A DNA stretch of 28,081 bases from a virus, in IMG/VR virus record IMGVR_UViG_3300006802_000416, positions 1 to 28,081 of that record; one strand, written 5' to 3'. A program made the translations under genes and the position numbers. A model generated the notes under the pieces. The model saw only the letters and a list, made by a program, of their open reading frames with translations, searched no databases and was not told the origin of the DNA. Shown here piece by piece: positions 1 to 5,054 of this stretch (the first letter of the stretch is position 1; every line of letters begins with the position of its first letter).

Positions 1-38
1 AATTCAAGTGTCATGAGTCTTACAATAACAAGTCAGAC

Positions 39-69
39 AGACTTGCGTTGGTCGGTGCCACGCAAGTCT
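39..69. promoter_or_regulatory. Perfect 10-bp hairpin upstream of the methyltransferase gene pair
   Basis: AGACTTGCGT (39-48) is the exact reverse complement of ACGCAAGTCT (60-69), with an 11-nt loop. It lies 24 nt before the first start codon and has no T-run, so it is not a typical intrinsic terminator. It may be an operator, an RNA leader structure, or another member of the hairpin set seen across the window. The repeat is seen directly; the role is inferred. Confidence 0.55.
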
Positions 70-79
70 TAGCTCAACA

Positions 80-85
80 TATAAT
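80..85 (+). promoter_or_regulatory. Possible -10 box (TATAAT)
   Basis: A consensus TATAAT ends 8 nt before the ATG at 94. No acceptable -35 hexamer sits 16-18 nt upstream, and there is no TGn extension. If used, transcription would begin almost at the start codon and give a nearly leaderless mRNA. This is weak evidence, because the hexamer could be chance in an AT-rich stretch. Confidence 0.2.
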
Positions 86-93
86 GGCAGGCG

Positions 94-909
94 ATGAATG
101 AGCTGGCTCTTTTCGCGGGCGCTGGTGGAGGAATTCTCACAGGGCAAATCCTTGGATGGAGAACAGTATGCGCCGTTGAAAGCCACAGGTATGCCGCCAG
201 CGTTCTTGCTCGCAGACAAAACGAAGGGCATCTGGAGCCCTTTCCGATTTGGGATGACGTATGTACGTTTGACGGAAAGCCTTGGAAAGGAATTGTTGAT
301 GTGGTTTCTGGAGGGTTTCCCTGTCAAGACATCTCCCTTGCAGGAAGCGGAGACGGAATCGAAGGAGCAAAGTCAGGACTCTGGGTGGAAATGGCAAGAA
401 TCGTTGGTGAAGTACGACCCAAGTACGTCTTCGTGGAAAACTCGCCAGCACTTGCTACTAGGGGGCTTGGAAGAGTTCTCGGAGACTTGGCCTTACTGGG
501 GTACGATGCGGAGTGGGGAGTCATGGGGGCGCACCATTCCGGCGCACCTCACAAAAGAAACAGGATCTGGATTCTTGGTGCCGACACCTCAGTCACGAGA
601 CTGGGCAGACACAACAGCGTCTCAGGGGAAAAGGAAAAGCATAAACCTAGGCACTTGGGCAAAAAGATACCCGACTTTAGCAGCATCCGAGACAAAGCAA
701 AAAAAGAACCCGCACAATCAGAAGAGGGAAACGTCGCCATGCGAAGTTGGTGGGACACTGAACCCGAATTGGGTCGAGTGGCTAATGGGGTGGCCCGTAG
801 GATGGACAGGCTGCGAACCATTGGAAACGGACAAGTACCAATCGTGGCTGCAACAATTTTCAAAACACTCTTAAAAAGAATTACTTCCAGAAATCGTGGT
901 AGCAAGTGA
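94..909 (+). CDS. C5 cytosine-specific DNA methyltransferase (Dcm-like)
   Basis: This 271-aa protein should transfer a methyl group from S-adenosylmethionine to C5 of cytosine. Motif I (FAGAGGG, 7-13) binds the cofactor. Motif IV GGFPCQDIS carries the catalytic Cys77, motif VI is VFVENSP (113-118), motif VIII is HKRNRIWIL (153-161), and motifs IX/X appear as EPELGRVANGV (223-233) and GNGQVP (244-249). Only about 60 residues separate motifs VIII and IX, so the target-recognition region is short or absent compared with classical enzymes. No restriction enzyme is visible beside it, which suggests an orphan phage enzyme for evading host restriction. The ribosome site is weak (GGCAGG, 86-91). A second gene is read in the +1 frame over almost the whole length. 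Confidence 0.93.
   Translation: MNELALFAGAGGGILTGQILGWRTVCAVESHRYAASVLARRQNEGHLEPFPIWDDVCTFDGKPWKGIVDVVSGGFPCQDISLAGSGDGIEGAKSGLWVEMARIVGEVRPKYVFVENSPALATRGLGRVLGDLALLGYDAEWGVMGAHHSGAPHKRNRIWILGADTSVTRLGRHNSVSGEKEKHKPRHLGKKIPDFSSIRDKAKKEPAQSEEGNVAMRSWWDTEPELGRVANGVARRMDRLRTIGNGQVPIVAATIFKTLLKRITSRNRGSK
98..874 (+). CDS. Overprinted gene inside the methyltransferase gene (+1 frame), Trp-rich conserved phage protein
   Basis: A complete 258-aa frame starts 4 nt after the methyltransferase start (ATGAATG) and ends 35 nt before its stop. The product begins MSWLFSRALVEEFS and is tryptophan-rich. Landmarks are LVKYDPSTSSWKT (103-115), WPYWGTMRSGESW (131-143), VPTPQSRDW (161-169) and LNPNWVEWLMGWPVGWT (221-237). 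From memory, these match a widespread phage/bacterial family often annotated as hypothetical or as a methyltransferase. The LNPNWVEWLMGWP patch is encoded by the same bases as EPELGRVANGVA of the methyltransferase. I know of no demonstrated function; a partner or specificity subunit of the enzyme is a guess. The alternative is a frame kept open by methyltransferase conservation without being translated. Confidence 0.7.
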   Translation: MSWLFSRALVEEFSQGKSLDGEQYAPLKATGMPPAFLLADKTKGIWSPFRFGMTYVRLTESLGKELLMWFLEGFPVKTSPLQEAETESKEQSQDSGWKWQESLVKYDPSTSSWKTRQHLLLGGLEEFSETWPYWGTMRSGESWGRTIPAHLTKETGSGFLVPTPQSRDWADTTASQGKRKSINLGTWAKRYPTLAASETKQKKNPHNQKRETSPCEVGGTLNPNWVEWLMGWPVGWTGCEPLETDKYQSWLQQFSKHS

Positions 910-921
910 GTAAGAAGCAAT

Positions 922-1263
922 ATGCAAAGGGTTTTTAAGCAAGTTATCGCAAGCGCAGCCGCCAGTGGCGAGGCGGTTTTTTACATGGCAGATCATGGCT
1001 CTGCGGCTATCGCTCTGGGGGCCTATGGCGGCACAAATCCAGTAGCTGCCTATACCGTGAGCCTGTACGCAACGCCAGACACCCCGGATAGCATGGCCTA
1101 TACGTATAAAACGCAGACGCCAGCAGCGGTTCTAGTCTACGAGAACGTTACGGACTCAGACGGCGTAGCCTACCCGTTTTATAAAATGAAAATCGCCTAC
1201 AGCGATCTAACTAACAACGAAGGTAGCGGCGCTTATTTTGTGGCGTATGTTATTGCCAGCTAA
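922..1263 (+). CDS. Hypothetical protein, 113 aa, last plus-strand gene
   Basis: I do not recognise this protein. It is rich in Ala, Gly, Tyr and Val and has no clear membrane segment or signal peptide. Alternating polar and hydrophobic stretches suggest beta structure, as in small virion proteins. It starts 12 nt after the methyltransferase stop behind a weak purine-rich site (TAAGAAG). A later ATG at 985 would give a 92-aa product starting MADHGSAAIAL. A terminator-like hairpin overlaps codons 12-20, so expression may be attenuated or may use the later start. The gene converges on the minus-strand module, with 48 nt between the stop codons. Confidence 0.6.
   Translation: MQRVFKQVIASAAASGEAVFYMADHGSAAIALGAYGGTNPVAAYTVSLYATPDTPDSMAYTYKTQTPAAVLVYENVTDSDGVAYPFYKMKIAYSDLTNNEGSGAYFVAYVIAS
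957..982 (+). terminator. Terminator-like hairpin inside the start of the 113-aa ORF
   Basis: CCGCC (959-963) pairs with GGCGG (972-976), with possible A-T and G-T pairs extending the stem outward, and a run of six T follows (977-982). It has the form of an intrinsic terminator for plus-strand transcripts, about 50 nt after the methyltransferase stop. The stem is only 5-7 bp and the sequence is also coding, so activity is uncertain. Confidence 0.4.
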
Positions 1264-1311
1264 CGGCTGCATTTGATCCAGAGTTTACCGCGCAATTAGG
1301 AAATTTTCTTG

Positions 1312-1581
1312 TTACTTCTTTTTTTGAGTAGACTTACGCTTCTTTGTAACAGTCTTGGTGGCTTTTTTCCTATTGACAGCCCTAGAAACAACACGAAGAT
1401 TATCCTTTCCATTGCCGCCGCCCTTGCTAAGCGGCGTCTTGTGGTCAACTTCTTTGCCCGGGCCCGGCTTTAGCTTGCGGTTTGCTGCGTTTCTCTTTGC
1501 TCTATCTTTCTTGTCGCTAGTGGAGGCATGGTCGCGAGCATACTCTTTCTTGTAGTTTCGTTTTGACTTTGGAGTAGGCAT
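1312..1581 (-). CDS. Small HNH-family endonuclease with Lys-rich tail
   Basis: The 89-aa product carries EVDHKTPLSKGGGNGKDNL followed by NRKK, the DH...N...N/K pattern of the HNH nuclease fold that binds a divalent metal. The first His of the usual motif is read as the DH pair. The N-terminus is very basic and the last 20 residues are mostly Lys, Arg, Ser and Thr. The ATG at 1581 is preferred over a longer frame (to 1608) because it overlaps the preceding stop (TAATG) and follows AAGGTGAAG. Small HNH proteins in phages can assist packaging or act as free nucleases. This one is far from the terminase but in the same transcription direction, so its role is open. Confidence 0.75.
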   Translation of the reverse strand: MPTPKSKRNYKKEYARDHASTSDKKDRAKRNAANRKLKPGPGKEVDHKTPLSKGGGNGKDNLRVVSRAVNRKKATKTVTKKRKSTQKKK

Positions 1582-1901
1582 TACCACTTCACCTTGTCTG
1601 CCCACCAAGCGGCAGACATCTTCCCTTTTGCAATGTTCTTTGCGTGTCTGGCTTTGAATGACTTGCGCTTAGCCTTCATTCGGTCTGACTCGCCTGCTTT
1701 GGGTGCTCCTGCTGTGCCAGAAACGGTACCAACCTTCTTACCCTGCTGTCCAAAACGGATGGTTTTAATTTTATCCCCTTCCTTAGCAACAACAACATGG
1801 CTTTTGGTAGGGTGAGAGGGTGTTCGTTTTGGTTTGTTGTACCCAGAGACTCCCGCTCTTGTGAGGCGGGAGTCTTTCCCGGTAGTTTTTTTAGTCGGCA
1901 T
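1581..1901 (-). CDS. Conserved small basic phage protein, 106 aa
   Basis: The protein is strongly basic, with DSRLTRAGVSGYNKPKRTPS near the N-terminus, IRFGQQGKK in the middle and FKARHAKNIAKGKMSAAWWA towards the C-terminus. From memory this resembles a small conserved protein common in aquatic phages, with no function I can name. The start follows AGGAGAAAGCT, a good ribosome site. The gene overlaps the upstream Cys-rich gene by 11 nt and the downstream HNH gene by 1 nt. Its charge suggests nucleic-acid contact. A perfect 9-bp hairpin sits within codons near residues 9-18. Confidence 0.75.
   Translation of the reverse strand: MPTKKTTGKDSRLTRAGVSGYNKPKRTPSHPTKSHVVVAKEGDKIKTIRFGQQGKKVGTVSGTAGAPKAGESDRMKAKRKSFKARHAKNIAKGKMSAAWWADKVKW
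1848..1874. repeat. Intragenic hairpin, 9-bp perfect stem, 9-nt loop
   Basis: GACTCCCGC (1848-1856) is the reverse complement of GCGGGAGTC (1866-1874). CTC/GAG pairing across the loop could add 3 bp with one bulge. It lies in the coding sequence of the 106-aa basic protein. Confidence 0.7.
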
Positions 1902-2424
1902 AGCTTTCTCCTATACATTGTGATCTGTAACAGTAAGCAACAGCGTTAACCGCTTCTCTCTCCGTCTCCATCGTTGTGTCCAGCACGCACTGTCGGATGG
2001 TTTCTAGGTTCGATTCCTCTACACAACCAACACCACCAGCAACCACAAAACTCGACCTCGCGGCACTTGTCAGTCCTTTCAGAAGGCACAAGCCTAAACC
2101 CTTGCTGGAGCAAGATTTCGATTTCTCTACCAGACATTCCGCGTATTCTCCAAAGTTGCCAGATTCATCAGGCGCAGCGCAGCCAGCAGTAGACTGCGCC
2201 GCACACGCGACAGACGTGTGAAAGGCGCAATCAGTTACTGTAACAGTAGCAGTTTTAACAATATCAATTGTCTTTGGATTGCACGCAAGAATGTTAATAA
2301 GTGCTGCAATGATAATTGCAATTCCTGAAAGAATCAGGATCTTCGAAACAGCATCTGGGAAATCACTCTCCTTTTGGAAGTGATTGTTCTCCTGCTGTTG
2401 ATTTGGCTGCTTGCTCAAGGACAT
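1891..2424 (-). CDS. Membrane-anchored Cys-rich protein, 177 aa (possible lysis-cluster member)
   Basis: A polar N-terminus (about 25 residues) precedes a hydrophobic segment (about 27-47) ending ILAC, with Cys48 in a lipobox-like context. The 130-residue remainder holds ten more cysteines (eleven in all), suggesting an exported, disulfide-bonded domain. The start follows GAGGG with 9-nt spacing. The gene overlaps the preceding small membrane-protein gene by 62 nt, an arrangement reminiscent of nested spanin genes, but the Cys-rich domain is not typical of a spanin. I do not recognise the family. A surface or superinfection role is equally possible. Confidence 0.65.
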   Translation of the reverse strand: MSLSKQPNQQQENNHFQKESDFPDAVSKILILSGIAIIIAALINILACNPKTIDIVKTATVTVTDCAFHTSVACAAQSTAGCAAPDESGNFGEYAECLVEKSKSCSSKGLGLCLLKGLTSAARSSFVVAGGVGCVEESNLETIRQCVLDTTMETEREAVNAVAYCYRSQCIGESYAD

Positions 2425-2740
2425 GAATAAGACCCTCTATTTGGTGGCTATCAATGCTTCCTGAACCCATAAAACGATTGAGAATCCCATCGCCAAGGCC
2501 AAGAAACAGAGCAACAAGTACAATAAACACAAGAGAGATAAGTGCTTGGCTGTTCCCAAGGATAGCCTCAAGAGCAGTCTTGGGACGCGCCGATTGTTCG
2601 CCAACTTTTTCAATGAGGACATCCATCTTTTGGTTAAGAATAACAAGCTGGCCGTTAAGATTCAGGGCTTCCTTCTGGTTATCCCGAATCTCTTTCAACA
2701 TATCTTGCGTATCAATTGTCCCGCTTGGTTGCTTAAGCAT
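2363..2740 (-). CDS. Small membrane protein with coiled-coil N-terminus (holin-like candidate)
   Basis: The 125-aa product has a charged helical N-terminal region (about 13-50), one strong hydrophobic segment (about 66-82, ALISLVFIVLVALFLG) and a short polar tail. One membrane span with a soluble coiled coil fits several phage membrane proteins, including some holins, but there is no signature. ATG at 2740 is chosen because AGAGGA lies 8 nt upstream and it overlaps the preceding stop by 8 nt. A GTG at 2773 is an alternative. Its place after a possible hydrolase and before a second membrane protein suggests a lysis cluster by context only. Confidence 0.65.
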   Translation of the reverse strand: MLKQPSGTIDTQDMLKEIRDNQKEALNLNGQLVILNQKMDVLIEKVGEQSARPKTALEAILGNSQALISLVFIVLVALFLGLGDGILNRFMGSGSIDSHQIEGLIHVLEQAAKSTAGEQSLPKGE

Positions 2741-3575
2741 TTCTTGATCCTCTGAGAATATACTTAACTGCACTTACCTGCTCCGATAATACAGGATTAA
2801 TGTCATTTGGTTCTACCATTATATCTTCTTTCCCAACTAATCCAGCCCTGAAATAATTAACGTAGGTGGGTTTAAAGTTCGGGATAAGGTCTTCGAGTCC
2901 ATGCTGCTCAAGACTTTTGCCAGTGGATCTAAGGTACCCCCACGCTTGCTTAGGATTTTTAGGGTTTTTCCTTCCTGTACCAACCATAACGCATCGTTTG
3001 GATCCATTGATACTAGGGGAGCTGAACCGCTTCTGAAACTTAGAAGCGATAGTAGATATTCTCGTTCCATAAACCATTGGTTCATAGTAATCAAAGTGCT
3101 CCATCATCTCTTTGGTAACAGGCGCTGAGAAACAATTGGCAAAAAGCTTCACGTTTGGAGCGTGAAGCTTGAATGTTTCAGCAAATGCAATGGCGTTTGA
3201 TTCTGGGTCCTCAGAGGCCGCCCACTGCTTTTCTGCGTTCCAGTGATACCCAGACAAGGAAAGCTCCTCACAAAGCCCAGCAGCAGTCTCTGCCTCGCGC
3301 TTAGCGTCAATTACAGATTCGCAGTAATGGAAGCCCCAACCGTGGGCTTCCTTCCCAAGCTCTTCAGCAATCGCAATAATGTCGGCAGCGTTCCGTTTGT
3401 TGTAAGCCTTGTATCTGTCGCACACTTTTACAGACAGCACATCAAACCCACCAACATACATTGCCCAGTCTTTATTGAGTTGGCTTTTGAGCCAGATCGT
3501 CAGAATAAACTTAGGCTCATACTTCTTTGGAAGGGTGGACTTAATAGAGTCCATCACGCTTTTAAAGAAACTCAT
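2733..3575 (-). CDS. Predicted TIM-barrel-like hydrolase, 280 aa (endolysin candidate)
   Basis: I cannot name the family with confidence. The sequence alternates beta-like strands and helices with acidic residues near strand ends: GWGFHYCESV, then EELSLSGYHWNAEKQW, then VKLFANCFSA and DYYEPMVYGT. This is the rhythm of a glycoside-hydrolase-type barrel. No signal peptide is visible. It overlaps the basic-protein gene upstream by 4 nt (ATGA) and is followed by two membrane-protein genes, so a cell-wall-degrading role is a reasonable inference. Three hairpins (3028-3048, 3144-3170, 3329-3351) lie within it. Confidence 0.5.
   Translation of the reverse strand: MSFFKSVMDSIKSTLPKKYEPKFILTIWLKSQLNKDWAMYVGGFDVLSVKVCDRYKAYNKRNAADIIAIAEELGKEAHGWGFHYCESVIDAKREAETAAGLCEELSLSGYHWNAEKQWAASEDPESNAIAFAETFKLHAPNVKLFANCFSAPVTKEMMEHFDYYEPMVYGTRISTIASKFQKRFSSPSINGSKRCVMVGTGRKNPKNPKQAWGYLRSTGKSLEQHGLEDLIPNFKPTYVNYFRAGLVGKEDIMVEPNDINPVLSEQVSAVKYILRGSRNA
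3144..3170. repeat. Intragenic hairpin, 10-bp perfect stem, 7-nt loop
   Basis: AAGCTTCACG (3144-3153) pairs with CGTGAAGCTT (3161-3170). Read on the minus (coding) strand the stem runs directly into a T-run, so it looks like an intrinsic terminator placed in the middle of the hydrolase-like gene. Confidence 0.7.
3329..3351. repeat. Intragenic hairpin, 8-bp perfect stem, 7-nt loop
   Basis: GGAAGCCC (3329-3336) pairs with GGGCTTCC (3344-3351), inside the hydrolase-like gene and about 185 nt from the 3144-3170 hairpin. Confidence 0.6.
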
Positions 3576-4012
3576 TTCTTTTTTCTCACTGTTGGCTTTG
3601 AACTGCTTCTAACCGACTTGCTTGCTTTGGCAGCAGCAGTCGTGTTCTTGACGAACTGTTTGCCTTTCTTTGAGGCAGCCACCTTCTTCTTGTTGGTGGC
3701 TGCCTTTTCAGAAGAGCTAAGTTTATCCCATGCCTTTTCAGGCAGGTATCTTTTCGTGACTTTCTTTCCAGATGAATCGGTTCGTATTGCAGGTTTCTTG
3801 TCAGATGTCTGCCATTTCTCTCCGGTCCATTTCTTCAAACTTTTTTGGGAAGATGTTTTAGCACCAGAGTAACCGCCACCAGCTTTCTCGTATTCAGAAG
3901 CAAGGAGTTGCGCTTTGCGCGCACTCCATTGGCCAGCATTACCGCCCTTAGTGCCAGCCATGATCTTCTTTTTAAGACGCTCTCTAAGCGAAGGCTTTGT
4001 GTATGTAGCCAC
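3572..4012 (-). CDS. Conserved basic phage protein, 146 aa (DUF5872-like)
   Basis: The protein has KPSLRERLKKKIMAGTKGG at the N-terminus, then QWSARKAQLLASEYEKAGGGY, QKSLKKWTGEKWQT, RYLPEKAWDKLSSSEKAA and a Lys-rich tail ending RKKK. From memory this matches a family of unknown function found in aquatic viruses (DUF5872, moderate recall). The start is GTG at 4012, one nucleotide after the preceding stop. It is preferred over the internal Met18 because the KPSLRERLKKKIMAG segment looks like a conserved part of the protein. The high charge suggests nucleic-acid binding. It overlaps the hydrolase-like gene by 4 nt. Confidence 0.75.
   Translation of the reverse strand: MATYTKPSLRERLKKKIMAGTKGGNAGQWSARKAQLLASEYEKAGGGYSGAKTSSQKSLKKWTGEKWQTSDKKPAIRTDSSGKKVTKRYLPEKAWDKLSSSEKAATNKKKVAASKKGKQFVKNTTAAAKASKSVRSSSKPTVRKKK
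3673..3705. repeat. Intragenic hairpin, 11-bp perfect stem, 11-nt loop
   Basis: AGGCAGCCACC (3673-3683) pairs with GGTGGCTGCCT (3695-3705), inside the C-terminal half of the 146-aa basic protein gene. It is followed by TTT on the plus strand, which is the non-coding sense. Confidence 0.75.
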
Positions 4013-4013
4013 T

Positions 4014-4166
4014 CTACTTCTTCTTGGCCTTCTTCATGGCTGCTGCGCGAGCGCCACGAGTGGGAAGAGACATTGACTTACCGCCAGTAGCCTTAGCGCG
4101 CTTCTTAGCGGCGCTAAGGGTCTTGTGCATTTTCATCTTACCAGACTTTGATTTAGACATTGGCAT
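4014..4166 (-). CDS. Very small basic protein, about 50 aa
   Basis: The reading frame gives MPMSKSKSGKMK at the start, TGGKSMSLPTRGARAAA in the middle and MKKAKKK at the end; nearly one residue in three is Lys or Arg. The ATG at 4166 overlaps the upstream stop (TGATG). A second in-frame ATG at 4160 gives 48 aa and is equally plausible, with GGTGA upstream of both. The 150-nt slot has no other gene and both flanks are tightly coupled, which supports it being real. A DNA- or RNA-binding role is inferred from charge only. Confidence 0.7.
   Translation of the reverse strand: MPMSKSKSGKMKMHKTLSAAKKRAKATGGKSMSLPTRGARAAAMKKAKKK
4091..4119. repeat. Intragenic hairpin, 9-bp perfect stem, 11-nt loop
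   Basis: CCTTAGCGC (4091-4099) pairs with GCGCTAAGG (4111-4119) within the about 50-aa basic protein gene. Confidence 0.65.
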
Positions 4167-4366
4167 CACTTCACCGCCTTTTTTGCAGCAGCCTTTTTAA
4201 CAGGCTTTTTATCAGCCTTCTTAAGCTCAGCAAGCTCATCAGACAGAACCTTAACCAAAGTAATCATGTCGTCTACTTTGGTTTCAAGAGCATCAATATG
4301 AGTCTCAAGCTCTTCAATTCCTTCAAGAGAAATAATTACTTTACGACTATTTTTCTCCAAGCCCAT
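4166..4366 (-). CDS. Small coiled-coil protein with Lys/Ala-rich tail, 66 aa
   Basis: The N-terminal 45 residues form one likely amphipathic helix with heptad-like Leu, Ile and Val (ISLEGIEELETHIDALETKV, then LVKVLSDELAELKK). The last 20 residues are Lys/Ala-rich (KKPVKKAAAKKAVK), like histone H1 tails. The ATG at 4366 is preferred to a start at 4393 because AGGAGA sits 8 nt upstream of it. The start overlaps the end of the 173-aa gene by 20 nt. It may oligomerise and bind nucleic acid. The function is unknown. Confidence 0.7.
   Translation of the reverse strand: MGLEKNSRKVIISLEGIEELETHIDALETKVDDMITLVKVLSDELAELKKADKKPVKKAAAKKAVK
4253..4283. repeat. Intragenic hairpin, 10-bp perfect stem, 11-nt loop
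   Basis: AACCAAAGTA (4253-4262) pairs with TACTTTGGTT (4274-4283) within the 66-aa coiled-coil gene. Confidence 0.7.
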
Positions 4367-4868
4367 AACACATATCTCCTTCGTTCCAACCAATGACGAA
4401 ACAATCTACAACAGGGTCACCAGTAAAACCTGAAGTAGAAAACTCAAAGAAAGAAACTGGTCCGCAAATCTTTTCATTTTCATGACCTCCATATGTAAAG
4501 GATAAAGGAGCAGCTCCCCCTAAGTCACCACCAGCACCCGTTATTTCAAGAACAGTTTCTGAGATTCCTGTGGGCCTATACGCTTTTACAGTAATAGCCA
4601 CCGCAGCCCCAGCTGGTGGGGTTCCTTTGTCAGTGACATTTACCTGAACAATCCAGTTAGATTTTGTGCCCCATCCAGAAAGGTCGAAAGAAGACATCGG
4701 CCCAGCATTGCCATCACCAGGAAGAGGTGCAGTGTTTTTGTTTGTCCCAATAGGGAAATAAACTTTCTCAGCACTTCCAGTAATCTGGTTATCAGTGTTG
4801 CTTCCAACACCCCAGTTACCTTCACCAAGATTAGAGACTAATGCTCTATGATGATTACTAATTCCCAT
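4347..4868 (-). CDS. Hypothetical beta-rich virion-like protein, 173 aa
   Basis: I do not recognise a family. The protein is Gly-, Ser- and Thr-rich and beta-strand-like throughout (WIVQVNVTDKG, AAVAITVKAYRP, FFEFSTSGF), ending with an acidic/aromatic stretch GWNEGDMCYGLGEK. It has no signal peptide or membrane span. It resembles small decoration or fibre-tip proteins in composition, which is a weak argument. It lies just downstream of the giant virion gene. The ribosome site is poor, so translation may be coupled to the 57-aa gene 3 nt upstream. Confidence 0.6.
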   Translation of the reverse strand: MGISNHHRALVSNLGEGNWGVGSNTDNQITGSAEKVYFPIGTNKNTAPLPGDGNAGPMSSFDLSGWGTKSNWIVQVNVTDKGTPPAGAAVAITVKAYRPTGISETVLEITGAGGDLGGAAPLSFTYGGHENEKICGPVSFFEFSTSGFTGDPVVDCFVIGWNEGDMCYGLGEK

Positions 4869-4871
4869 TGG

Positions 4872-5045
4872 TTATGCCCCCGGGTATTTGCCATCGCCAC
4901 CTGTGGTGGGAGCAGTCTTCTTATCTTTACCAGCAGCACCTGTTGTAAGCTTTGTGCTAGATGCTTTTGACCCAGCAGGCAGCGCATCACGGCTGCCTGT
5001 GTGTGAGTATTTGGGCAATGAGTAGTTCATATCTGTGTGTGCCAT
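4872..5045 (-). CDS. Small hypothetical protein, 57 aa
   Basis: Reading the minus strand gives a 57-aa product beginning MAHTDMNYSLPKYS and ending GGDGKYPGA, rich in Lys, Thr, Gly and Ala and probably disordered. The evidence that it is real is a strong Shine-Dalgarno (AGGAG with 7-nt spacing) just after the giant gene's stop, and an end 3 nt before the next gene. The stretch would otherwise be an unusual gap in a densely packed module. I recognise no family. Confidence 0.7.
   Translation of the reverse strand: MAHTDMNYSLPKYSHTGSRDALPAGSKASSTKLTTGAAGKDKKTAPTTGGDGKYPGA
4976..4999. repeat. Intragenic hairpin, 8-bp perfect stem, 8-nt loop
   Basis: CAGGCAGC (4976-4983) pairs with GCTGCCTG (4992-4999) in the 57-aa gene. 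Confidence 0.6.
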
Positions 5046-5054
5046 TTGTAACTC

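Noticed and set aside
39-69. tRNA or tRNA fragment (attachment site) at the left end
   Set aside because: The stem-loop does not extend to a cloverleaf, there is no T-arm or acceptor pairing nearby, and no integrase is present.
4-327. Minus-strand ORF at the left end
   Set aside because: It lies opposite the methyltransferase start, has no family resemblance, and is easily explained as a shadow of a doubly constrained coding region.
94-909. A frameshifted or broken methyltransferase as the reason for two overlapping frames
   Set aside because: The 94-909 frame alone has motifs I, IV, VI, VIII and IX/X in order with no interruption, so it is not split. The second frame is also complete rather than a fragment.
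1264-1311. Bidirectional terminator between converging genes
   Set aside because: I see no stem of useful length in these 48 nt; only an A/T-rich stretch.
1458-1467. CCGGGCCCGG palindrome in the HNH gene
   Set aside because: A 10-nt G/C palindrome with no loop. It is explained by Pro/Gly codons (KPGPGK) and carries no other signal.
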